From positions 1 through 34,536 of the IMG/VR virus record IMGVR_UViG_3300044511_000248: DNA of 34,536 bases. One strand, written 5' to 3'. Positions within the stretch are counted from its first letter, which is position 1. Every line of letters starts with the position of its first letter. Positions 24,220 to 30,034 of the stretch are shown here, piece by piece. Made by a program: the position numbers and the translations under genes. The DNA is from a virus. The notes beneath the pieces were generated by a model, which was not told the DNA's origin, ran no database searches, and worked only from the letters and a program-made list of their open reading frames with translations.

Positions 24220-24559
24220 TCGCCGCCTCCCGCATTCGCTTCGTGTGGGCCCGGCACGACGTCTGCCGGCCACGCGTCGTGTTCCGAGCCAGGGCGAAGT
24301 CCTCGGGTGCGTGCGCGGCCTTGCAGCCCGTACACCACAGCATCCCGGCCGGCACCGTCTTCTGGTGCGGGATCCAGTGACGCGGCGCCTTCGGCGGCTC
24401 AACGGCGCGACCCCGGTGGGCCGCGCAGTGGTGCTCGTCGACCTTGGCGTACTCGCACCGGGCCACCTCGCAGATCCATCGCGGCTTCTTGCGCTTCGCC
24501 TCGACCTTCTCCGCGTAGGCCGCCGCCGCCGCTTGACGGGCTTCGTAGTGGGTCGTCAC
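24206..24559 (-). CDS. Putative zinc-binding protein, 117 aa
   Basis: GTG start overlaps the stop of the XRE gene (GTGA). Helical basic N-terminus (HYEARQAAAAAYAEKVEAKRKKPRW), then CEVARCEYAKVDEHHCAAH and MLWCTGCKAAHAPEDF...SCRAHTKRMRE. The Cys/His spacing suggests two zinc sites, similar in general style to HNH-adjacent or recombination-associated zinc modules; no HNH catalytic triad is convincing. Function unknown. Confidence 0.6.
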   Translation of the reverse strand: MTTHYEARQAAAAAYAEKVEAKRKKPRWICEVARCEYAKVDEHHCAAHRGRAVEPPKAPRHWIPHQKTVPAGMLWCTGCKAAHAPEDFALARNTTRGRQTSCRAHTKRMREAANVAG

Positions 24560-24759
24560 GCGATCCGCTCCTCTTCCTCGGGCCACGCCACGTCATGCTC
24601 GGCCACATCGAAGAATGCAGCGATGCGCCGTCGCGACGACGCCTTAGGGCGCGCACCGGCCTCCCACCGCTGCAAGATCGAAAGCGACACGTCAAGGCTC
24701 CGCGCAAGCGACTCCTGAGTGAGACCAGCCGAGAAGCGAAGTTGGCGCAACGTCTTCAT
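24556..24759 (-). CDS. XRE-family helix-turn-helix regulator, 67 aa
   Basis: ATG start. A single HTH: LRQLRFSAGLTQESLARSLDVSLSILQRWEAGARPKASSRRRIAAFF, with the GLTQESLA...VS...LQRWE signature of Cro/CI-type DNA-binding proteins, plus an acidic tail. First gene of the minus-strand early operon. A 16-bp palindrome lies 10 bp upstream of its start, so autoregulation and control of the divergent primase are likely. Lacks a CI-type dimerisation/cleavage domain, so it is more like Cro. Confidence 0.85.
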   Translation of the reverse strand: MKTLRQLRFSAGLTQESLARSLDVSLSILQRWEAGARPKASSRRRIAAFFDVAEHDVAWPEEEERIA

Positions 24760-24769
24760 GGATCGCGAC

Positions 24770-24785
24770 GGTAAGCGGGCTTACC
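24770..24785. promoter_or_regulatory. Operator-like palindrome of the XRE gene
   Basis: GGTAAGCGGGCTTACC has perfect 7-bp arms (GGTAAGC/GCTTACC) separated by 2 bp. It begins 10 bp upstream of the XRE start codon in the divergent gap. Size and symmetry fit a Cro/CI-type operator. Confidence 0.6.
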
Positions 24786-24791
24786 GCAAAA

Positions 24792-24823
24792 GTCAACATA
24801 TTTTCCGCAGCAAAATTGTTGAC
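24792..24823. promoter_or_regulatory. GTCAACA/TGTTGAC inverted repeat in divergent promoter region
   Basis: Perfect 7-bp arms GTCAACA (24792-24798) and TGTTGAC (24817-24823) separated by an AT-rich 18 bp. The right arm contains TTGACC, usable as a -35 for the plus strand. The 96-bp gap between XRE and primase is much more AT-rich than its surroundings. A TGTTCAAC sequence follows at 24839, directly before the primase ATG. Confidence 0.5.
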
Positions 24824-24855
24824 CATCTGGCCCCGTCCGTGTTCAACTCGCGCCC

Positions 24856-27324
24856 ATGTCCGCGCCTTCAAGCCTCGATACAGCCCGTGCCTACCTGGCT
24901 CGTGGCTGGACCCCCGTCCCCGTCACCTACCGCGACAAGCGACCCACCATCCCCCGCGGGTGGCCCACCTTGCGCTATGAGGGCGAGAGCGTCACCTACA
25001 CGCACGAGGGGGCCGGCGAGGTCACGACCTCCCTCGCCGACCTCTTCAGCAAGCGTGTCAACGTCGGTGTCGTGCTCGGCGCCCCATCTGGCGGTCTCGT
25101 GGACGTCGACCTCGACTGCCCCGAGGCCGCCCGTCTGGCAGAGCGCCTGTTGCCGCTGACCCCGGCCGTCTTCGGGCGGGCATCCAACCCGGCATCGCAT
25201 CGGCTCTACGTCGCCCACGGCGCAGTGACCCGCAAGTGGGCGAGCCCCAAGGCGAGCAAGGCGCAGACGCTTCTCGAACTCCGCTCCACGGGCGGGCAGA
25301 CCGTCTTTCCCGGCTCGGTCCACAAGAGCGGCGAACCCGTCGAGTGGGCCGGCGACGGCACCCCGGCCACCGTGGCGCCGCCCGATCTCGAGCTCGCGTG
25401 CCGCCGTCTCGCCGTCGCCGCCCTCCTCGTGCGCGACGCCGGCCTGACCGACGACGAGGCCATCCTCTTCGCGCTCGACGACGAGGCCATCACCACCCTA
25501 CCCGGACCGCTCGGGCTGCACGTGCGCCCGTGGTTCGGCCTCGCCACACCCCCGCCACCGAAGAAGAACGGCCACGCGCGCCCCTCCGGTCCCATCGACT
25601 TCCAGACCGCCGTCGACCACTACAACGCCGACCACCCCAAGGACTACGGCACCCCAGGCGCCAACCCCTGCCCCATGTGCGGTTACGATCGCGGCTTCGG
25701 GCGCTTCGGCAACACCGGCAAGTGGTCCTGCTTCGCCGCCGTTCACGTCTCCAACGGCGGCCCCGGTCGACCGGGCGGCAACGGCAACAGCTTCCACGGC
25801 GATGCCCTCGACATCGACGCCCACGAGGCGGGGCTCAGCCGCCACGAACAGCTCATCGCGACGGGATACCTCCAACCACCCCGAGAACGAGCCCGGCCAC
25901 GACACGACGACGCCCCGCCGTGGGAGCCGCCGCCCACCAGTGAACCACCCCCCGACGCACCGCCACCCGTCCACGAGGCCGCGCCCACTCGACCCGCTGT
26001 GCCCAAGTACTGGATCCTCGACGGCGACGGCTACGCCGCACGCATCGCCGGCCGGTGGGCCATCATCAAGAGCCAGAAGGCCCTACGCCAACACCTCGTC
26101 CACGACGACAACGTCAGCTTCGATGAGGCCAAGCTCAAGGTCGAACGACTCCCCCCCGCCGAAGGACTCACCTTCGACCCCACACGCACCGACCCCGCAC
26201 GGAAGTACCACGGCCGATGGCGCCTCAACACCTGGTACGGACTCCCTGAGCGCCCAGCGCGCGACGAGAGCGGGGCAGGCTATGCCGCCTTCATCGCCCT
26301 CTTCGATCACCTCTTCAACGCCGACAAGGACTGGTGCCTCGACTGGCTCGCCCGGCCCCTCCAGTCCCTCGCCTCAGGCAAAGGCGCCTTCCGAAATCAC
26401 ACCGCCATCGTCCTCTTCGGGCCCCAAGGCGCCGGCAAGGGATGGCTCTCCGAGATCCTCGCCGAGATCTACGGCGAGTACTTCCAGGCCGCCCAGCACC
26501 ACGTCATCGAGTCGCAGTTCGTCCCCGGCTACCTCGCCCGCACCCTCTTTCTCTTTCTCGATGAAGTCGCCTCCAACTCCTCCACCAGCGACCTGAAGGT
26601 CCTCGACCGACTCAAGGTCTGGGTCACCGAGTCCCGCAACACCGAACAACTCAAGTTCAAGGACGCAGAGCCCTTCGACTTCCTCTTCAACATCCTCTTC
26701 GCCTCCAACCACCGACAACCCCTCATGCCCGAGGAGACCGACCGCAGATACGCCTTCATGGAGCAGACCAGCCCCCTCCCGCGCCCCATCGTCGACGCCC
26801 TCATCGCCGAGAAAGAAGCCGGGTGGCCCTCCATCGGACGCCTCCGGGACATGCTCCTCGCCCGACCTGTCCCCCGTAACCGACCACCGCCCCCCAACAA
26901 CGCCGCTCGACGAGGACAACTCCTCCTCGCGCAAGACGCCTATCAAACCTTCTGCGACGAGCTCCTCGACGTCGGACTCGCCGGCATCGCCGCCGAGTGG
27001 GAAGCCGAACAGCAGAAGCGAGAGCAAGGCACCTTCACCTGGCACACCAGCGAGTCCAACCGCTGCGTCTCCATGCCCATCGCCCGTCTCAACCAGCTAT
27101 TCGAGTGGTACTGCAAAAACCGCGGCTTCCGTGGCGGCATCCCCAAGAAGCTCCCCGCCGAAATGCAACGCCGCATCCCCGGATGCCAGCACCGCGACCG
27201 CGACGGCAACTGGTGCCGTGCCAGCATCGCCGGCGTCCGCGTCCGCGCCGTCATCGGCATCCCCTTCCGAGGACGCGACGACGCCCAGGAGAGGACGCCA
27301 CAGGGCGAGTTCTTCCAGAACTAG
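24856..27324 (+). CDS. Primase-polymerase/SF3-type helicase fusion, 822 aa
   Basis: Replication protein. The N-terminal PrimPol domain (residues 5-230) has TARAYLARGWTPVPV, the metal site VDVDLDCPE (82-90), SHRLY (114-118) and GGQTVFPGSVHKSGE (146-160). A zinc site follows at C272, C275 and C292 (with H297). After a Pro-rich linker the C-terminal DUF5906/SF3-like ATPase has Walker A FGPQGAGKG (521-529), Walker B FLFLDE (565-570), sensor LFASN and arginine finger near R630. ATG start lacks a Shine-Dalgarno. It likely opens and primes the origin, perhaps the 27.6-28.5 kb region. Confidence 0.9.
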   Translation: MSAPSSLDTARAYLARGWTPVPVTYRDKRPTIPRGWPTLRYEGESVTYTHEGAGEVTTSLADLFSKRVNVGVVLGAPSGGLVDVDLDCPEAARLAERLLPLTPAVFGRASNPASHRLYVAHGAVTRKWASPKASKAQTLLELRSTGGQTVFPGSVHKSGEPVEWAGDGTPATVAPPDLELACRRLAVAALLVRDAGLTDDEAILFALDDEAITTLPGPLGLHVRPWFGLATPPPPKKNGHARPSGPIDFQTAVDHYNADHPKDYGTPGANPCPMCGYDRGFGRFGNTGKWSCFAAVHVSNGGPGRPGGNGNSFHGDALDIDAHEAGLSRHEQLIATGYLQPPRERARPRHDDAPPWEPPPTSEPPPDAPPPVHEAAPTRPAVPKYWILDGDGYAARIAGRWAIIKSQKALRQHLVHDDNVSFDEAKLKVERLPPAEGLTFDPTRTDPARKYHGRWRLNTWYGLPERPARDESGAGYAAFIALFDHLFNADKDWCLDWLARPLQSLASGKGAFRNHTAIVLFGPQGAGKGWLSEILAEIYGEYFQAAQHHVIESQFVPGYLARTLFLFLDEVASNSSTSDLKVLDRLKVWVTESRNTEQLKFKDAEPFDFLFNILFASNHRQPLMPEETDRRYAFMEQTSPLPRPIVDALIAEKEAGWPSIGRLRDMLLARPVPRNRPPPPNNAARRGQLLLAQDAYQTFCDELLDVGLAGIAAEWEAEQQKREQGTFTWHTSESNRCVSMPIARLNQLFEWYCKNRGFRGGIPKKLPAEMQRRIPGCQHRDRDGNWCRASIAGVRVRAVIGIPFRGRDDAQERTPQGEFFQN

Positions 27325-27581
27325 AGGCAAACTACACGCCCTGTTGCGGGGTCAAGACGTTGGGCGGTAAGCGCCCCGCCCCGACGACTGCGCGCCGATC
27401 GCCTGCGAATGCCGTGCTTCTTAAGTCGCCGGTGAACCCAGTTCTTGGATGCACCACAACGAAGGGCGATCTCCCGAATCGTCATCCGCTCCAGCACGTA
27501 CCAGCGCCGGAGCAGTTCACGCTCCTCACGCGCCATGCGAAGAGCTTCTTCGTCTAGCATTCGTCCATACATGCGTCCCAT
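27321..27581 (-). CDS. Small HTH DNA-binding protein, 86 aa
   Basis: Convergent with the primase gene, sharing 4 bp (CTAG). ATG at 27581 has GGGACGTAAG upstream; other nearby ATG codons are possible. Helical N-terminus (DEEALRMAREERELLRRWYVLERM), then TIREIALRCGASKNWVHRRLKKHGIRRRS, a helix-turn-helix like that of sigma region 4 or homeodomain-like transposase/resolvase ends. A DNA-binding role at the adjacent repeat region (possible origin) is attractive but unproven. Confidence 0.65.
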   Translation of the reverse strand: MGRMYGRMLDEEALRMAREERELLRRWYVLERMTIREIALRCGASKNWVHRRLKKHGIRRRSARSRRGGALTAQRLDPATGRVVCL

Positions 27582-27645
27582 CTTACGTCCCAACCATAGC
27601 GGGAGCAAGACCCCGGGACGCGATTTCCTCTTGACCACCACCCCA

Positions 27646-27939
27646 GGACAGGATTACAACTTCCCCAATGAACTCCACCTCTTAACGGACACTCGGGACA
27701 GGAACTTACGTTCCTGTCCAAAAGATGTCCCGGCCTAAACGGCCCCCACCTCCACCGAACAGGACAGGACGGACATAACGGTCAGGATTTTCTCGCGCGC
27801 TACATGCGCGCCCACGCGCGCGTAATACGCGCATGCGCGCGCATGCGTGAGGGAGTGTGTCCTTTATGTGCCATCCTGTCCTGAATGAAGTAAGTAGAGG
27901 CTCTAGAGGAGGGGACATGATGAGGACAGTCCGGACAGT
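27646..27939. repeat. GGACAG repeat cluster (candidate origin iterons)
   Basis: Seven copies of GGACAG[G/T] on either strand: 27646, 27696, 27713 (inverted), 27762, 27875 (inverted), 27924 and 27933. The second and third form a perfect 9-bp hairpin, GGACAGGAA (27696-27704) with TTCCTGTCC (27711-27719). No gene is convincing here and base composition is less GC-rich than in the flanks. Closely spaced 6-7 bp repeats next to a replication protein gene are typical of initiator-binding iterons. Confidence 0.6.
27792..27849. repeat. Alternating CG/GC tract with palindromes
   Basis: A run of alternating purine-pyrimidine steps (GCGCGC, TACATGCGCGCCCACGCGCG and similar) including the inverted repeat GCGCGTA-A-TACGCGC and two GCGCATGCGC palindromes. 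Such tracts can adopt left-handed or cruciform DNA under supercoiling. It sits within the GGACAG cluster. Confidence 0.6.
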
Positions 27940-28106
27940 TTTGGGGTAGAACCGAAAATCGCGCGGAAATGGCCTATAGTGGCGAGGAAGGCTACAGGGG
28001 CCAGGGAAGTCCGGGTGGCGAGTTGCGAGCGAAGGAGACGCCGTTTACGCCACGATTTCAGATGGTGCGGCAATTAGGGCACTGGCATGAAGGGGTCGTG
28101 AAAAAA

Positions 28107-28196
28107 GGTCCCACGGGACCCACACCACTGGGGACCCCGCCCCCCCACCCCCGCCAAGGGCTACCGGGGGGGGTAGGTCTGGTAACGTGACCAGAC
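28107..28196. repeat. Group of short perfect hairpins and C/G runs
   Basis: GGTCCC-ac-GGGACC (28107-28120), GGGGACCCC, a run of seven C followed by ACCCCC (28140-28152), eight G (28166-28173), and GTCTGGT (28177-28183) with ACCAGAC (28190-28196). The C/G runs can pair as a strong stem. No open frame here has a ribosome site. Possible terminator or origin-associated structure. Confidence 0.45.
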
Positions 28197-28281
28197 GGTC
28201 ACCATTGTACTGCGCCCCCAGTTCCCCGAGCGCCCCCAGCTGAATAATCGTCAATTTCACAGATTCGACCGAATCCGGGAA

Positions 28282-28365
28282 CTATTCGATGCACCGCGCC
28301 ACAATTGGCAACTCAGTTGCCATCCGGTGTGACGCCCTGTCACAGTGGCGCGGTACATCGAATAG
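28282..28365. repeat. 84-bp cruciform/three-way-junction element
   Basis: Outer arms 28282-28302 and 28345-28365 are complementary over 21 bp with a single mismatch (28292 with 28354), which would be G-U in a minus-strand RNA. Inside are TGGCAACT-C-AGTTGCCA (28306-28322, 8-bp arms) and TGTGAC-gccct-GTCACA (28328-28344, 6-bp arms) immediately abutting the outer stem. The result is a cloverleaf-like fold with two side hairpins. Likely a replication origin, resolution site or structured RNA; nothing coding is seen. Confidence 0.7.
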
Positions 28366-28407
28366 CCACTATACTACGTAGACAATGCGTGTTACAGTGA
28401 CAGCATC

Positions 28408-28444
28408 GTTGTGCTTCTGACAACGGCGTTGTGTTTTTGACAAC
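28408..28444. repeat. Two 17-bp direct repeats, each a mini-hairpin
   Basis: GTTGTGCTTCTGACAAC (28408-28424) and GTTGTGTTTTTGACAAC (28428-28444) share 15 of 17 bases and are 3 bp apart. Each has GTTGT/ACAAC arms, and the junction ACAACGGCGTTGT is a palindrome. Regular, symmetric sites like this are usually protein binding sites. The second contains TTGACA, a possible -35 box for plus-strand transcription. Confidence 0.55.
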
Positions 28445-28469
28445 ATTGGTCTGTGTGACCATATGCCAA

Positions 28470-28496
28470 GTCCAGTTGTTGAACAGGCTGTTCAAC
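28470..28496. promoter_or_regulatory. 19-bp perfect palindrome GTTGAACAG-G-CTGTTCAAC
   Basis: The palindrome occupies 28478-28496. On the minus strand its left part reads TGTTCAACAACTGGAC, which aligns with the intergenic elements at 4601-4616 and 11486-11501 (TGTYCAACnnCTGGnC). TGTTCAAC also occurs just before the primase ATG. Probably an operator for a phage regulator. Confidence 0.55.
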
Positions 28497-28625
28497 TCGC
28501 GTGCACGTCGCAGTGCGTTGGTTTCTGCGGTCTTTCCTAAAAGTGTCCAGTCCGTGAACATCGCGTGACGCGCTGCGCCAGGTGTTATGGCTTCTACGTG
28601 CATCGGTTTCGTGACGCGCTGCCGT

Positions 28626-28642
28626 TTGGCACGTAGCCTGCT
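28626..28642 (+). promoter_or_regulatory. Sigma54-like promoter match
   Basis: TTGGCACG-tagc-CTGCT fits the sigma54 consensus TTGGCACGnnnnTTGCW with one mismatch; the invariant GG (28628-28629) and GC (28640-28641) are 12 bp apart as required. It precedes the densely structured non-coding stretch, whose first stem begins about 8 bp downstream. No enhancer-binding protein gene is visible, and a chance match is possible. Confidence 0.35.
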
Positions 28643-28648
28643 ACAGTA

Positions 28649-29570
28649 TCCAGCATCCGAAGCGAAGCGAAAGCCGAGCTCTGGATGGTAAGACGCGCCG
28701 GATAGGTGGGCGTCGATAGGGGTCGCAGTAGGGCGCGTATGCGCCCCGAGCGGGAATCGGTCCCGTCGCCCGGAGCCTGATACGCTCCGGTCGGAAGGTG
28801 CGACTAGGTGCACGACCGCTGTGCACCGTTTCAGCCGCGCGCGGTGAGTCCACGCGGGTTGCCTGACTCGACCGAAGCAGCCTGAGTCCCGGTGCGGGGT
28901 CGCACGTCGCGACCCGTAGGATCGAGCGGACCGTGCGCGAGCACCTAACGCCGCCATATCACGGCGAGATCCTGGACAAGTCGACGCCCGCGACCGCGCC
29001 AATAACCGGTCAGTGCGGGATGCGCCTGAACGACACGGCGCGCGGATCACGAGCTTGACCGTAAGGGGTCAAGGTCGGTGACGTCACCGGAAACGCGGGA
29101 ACGCGGGGAAGGCCGTCACTGACACCGAATCGTGCCGCGCCGCGGGATAGGGCGCCAGACCCGAGCGCGAAGGCGCTGCGATGATCTCCTGCACGGCCAT
29201 CAGGGCACGGCAGGGTAGGCGAGGCCCGTGAGGCTTCCTCGTCCGAGTTGCAGCGCGGGACGCGTGGCGGGGAAAACCGGCTGGTCACGAGCCGTGGCGG
29301 GGTCGCGCCCGCAATCGTGGCAGGCGAAGCTCGTGGGCCGCACGTCACGAAAAGGCGTGTTCGCCACGGGCAGGGACTAGGCGACTGACGGCGCTAGAGC
29401 GCCTGGCGGGTCGCGTCGGAGCTGGCACGGGACGGGCACACAAGCGAGTGCTTACCTCGGCGGCTGCGGCGTGACGAGCTGGGCGTGACGGCGCGGAAGG
29501 TCGCCCGGTTCCGCGAGGATCCGACGACTCGGGTTCTCGCGGGACCGATGGACGGTCCGCGAAAGGATGA
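28649..29570 (+). ncRNA. Candidate large structured RNA (~0.9 kb)
   Basis: No credible gene lies here; the open frames are Arg-rich minus-strand shadows without ribosome sites. Perfect short-loop stems follow one another: 28731-28746 (6 bp), 28770-28790 (7), 28807-28827 (7), 28897-28915 (7), 29054-29073 (7), 29076-29089 (palindrome), 29164-29177 (5), 29278-29294 (5), 29297-29312 (5), 29492-29515 (7). 28918-28973 folds as a three-way junction: AGGATC/GATCCT closing GTGC-gcga-GCAC (a GNRA loop) and CGCCG/CGGCG. 28987-29019 makes a 9-bp bulged helix. Strand is inferred from the downstream plus-strand genes. Large phage RNAs of this style exist (GOLLD, ROOL), but no match is claimed. Confidence 0.45.
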
Positions 29571-29572
29571 CC

Positions 29573-29638
29573 ATGTTGACCGTAGCATTCTGCGTCTTCG
29601 TGACCCTGGCCTCGCTCTTCGCCGCGGCGGAGGCGTGA
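29573..29638 (+). CDS. 21-aa hydrophobic micropeptide
   Basis: ATG-TTG-ACC... to TGA, 21 codons. Sequence begins MLTVAFCVFVTLASLF and ends AAAEA: one short hydrophobic helix, like a signal or membrane peptide. Start is preceded by CGAAAGGATGACC, the same ribosome-binding leader found before the gene at 30035, and by a bulged 8-bp hairpin (about 29539-29560). The next gene starts 2 bp after its stop with GGAGG located inside this reading frame, so the two are a translational unit. Could act as a leader peptide or a membrane microprotein. Confidence 0.55.
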   Translation: MLTVAFCVFVTLASLFAAAEA

Positions 29639-29640
29639 CC

Positions 29641-29895
29641 ATGAACGCTATCGACCGTCGGATCGCGCGGGCGACGCACGCCAGGGACGTTCGTGACCTC
29701 GCCGCCGCGCTGGACTCACTGATTGAGCACGGTGCAGAGCTGACCAAGCTCCAGTTCGCGACGTCGCTCCGCAACGCGCGGCTCGCGTACGAAGAGCTCA
29801 TCAAGGACCTGCAAGGTGCGTCCTTCAAGTCCGCTGTGACGATGGGCGAATACGGCATCACCACGGGCAAGCCGGCCCCGGTGGTGTACCCATGA
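29641..29895 (+). CDS. Hypothetical helical protein, 84 aa
   Basis: ATG at 29641 with GGAGG 7 nt upstream; the longer in-frame extension is rejected. Helical (MNAIDRRIARATHARDVRDLAAALDSLIEHGAELTKLQFATSLRNARLAYEELIKDLQG) with a polar glycine/proline tail. No family recognised. First normal-size gene of the plus-strand accessory operon and directly upstream of the hammerhead ribozyme. Confidence 0.65.
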   Translation: MNAIDRRIARATHARDVRDLAAALDSLIEHGAELTKLQFATSLRNARLAYEELIKDLQGASFKSAVTMGEYGITTGKPAPVVYP

Positions 29896-29931
29896 GACGT
29901 GAGTACCGCCAGACGCGTCCGGTCTCACCCT

Positions 29932-30004
29932 GGCACGCAACCCGCTGACGAGTCCCGAGGCGTCGGGACGAAACGCGCATGAAGCGCGTCCGGGAAGCTA
30001 CGCC
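29932..30004 (+). ncRNA. Type I hammerhead ribozyme
   Basis: Self-cleaving RNA with the complete core. CUGACGA at 29945-29951 is followed by stem II G-TCCCG (29952-29957) with CGGGA-C (29964-29969), loop 6 nt. GAAA is at 29970-29973. Stem III is CGCGC (29974-29978) with GCGCG (29984-29988), loop AUGAA. Then U29989 pairs with A29973 and C29990 is the cleavage residue (GUC). Stem I is CCCG (29941-29944) with CGGG (29991-29994), then an AA/AA internal loop and GC/GC and GGC/GCC pairs. Predicted cut is between 29990 and 29991, 44 nt upstream of the start codon at 30035. Stem I is the open end, so type I. Confidence 0.9.
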
Positions 30005-30034
30005 GCGACAACCCGCGCGGCCGAAAGGATGACC

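Noticed and set aside
27696-27719. Perfect hairpin GGACAGGAA/TTCCTGTCC as an intrinsic terminator
   Set aside because: No U-run follows on either strand and the arms are copies of the GGACAG repeat, so a protein-binding role is more likely.
27969-28260. Possible small genes (73 aa plus strand, 71 aa minus strand)
   Set aside because: No Shine-Dalgarno, and low-complexity Gly/Pro runs come from C/G homopolymers. The minus frame begins plausibly (KLTIIQLGALGELG) but then degenerates.
28680-28800. tRNA-like folding around the first hairpins of the structured region
   Set aside because: No T-loop (GGTTCGAATCC-like) sequence and no acceptor stem with matching ends could be found.
28340-29348. 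Minus-strand open frames of 236, 70 and 112 codons in the non-coding region
   Set aside because: Arg/Ser/Pro-rich sequences without ribosome sites or domain signals, crossing many perfect hairpins; better explained as chance frames in a structured region.
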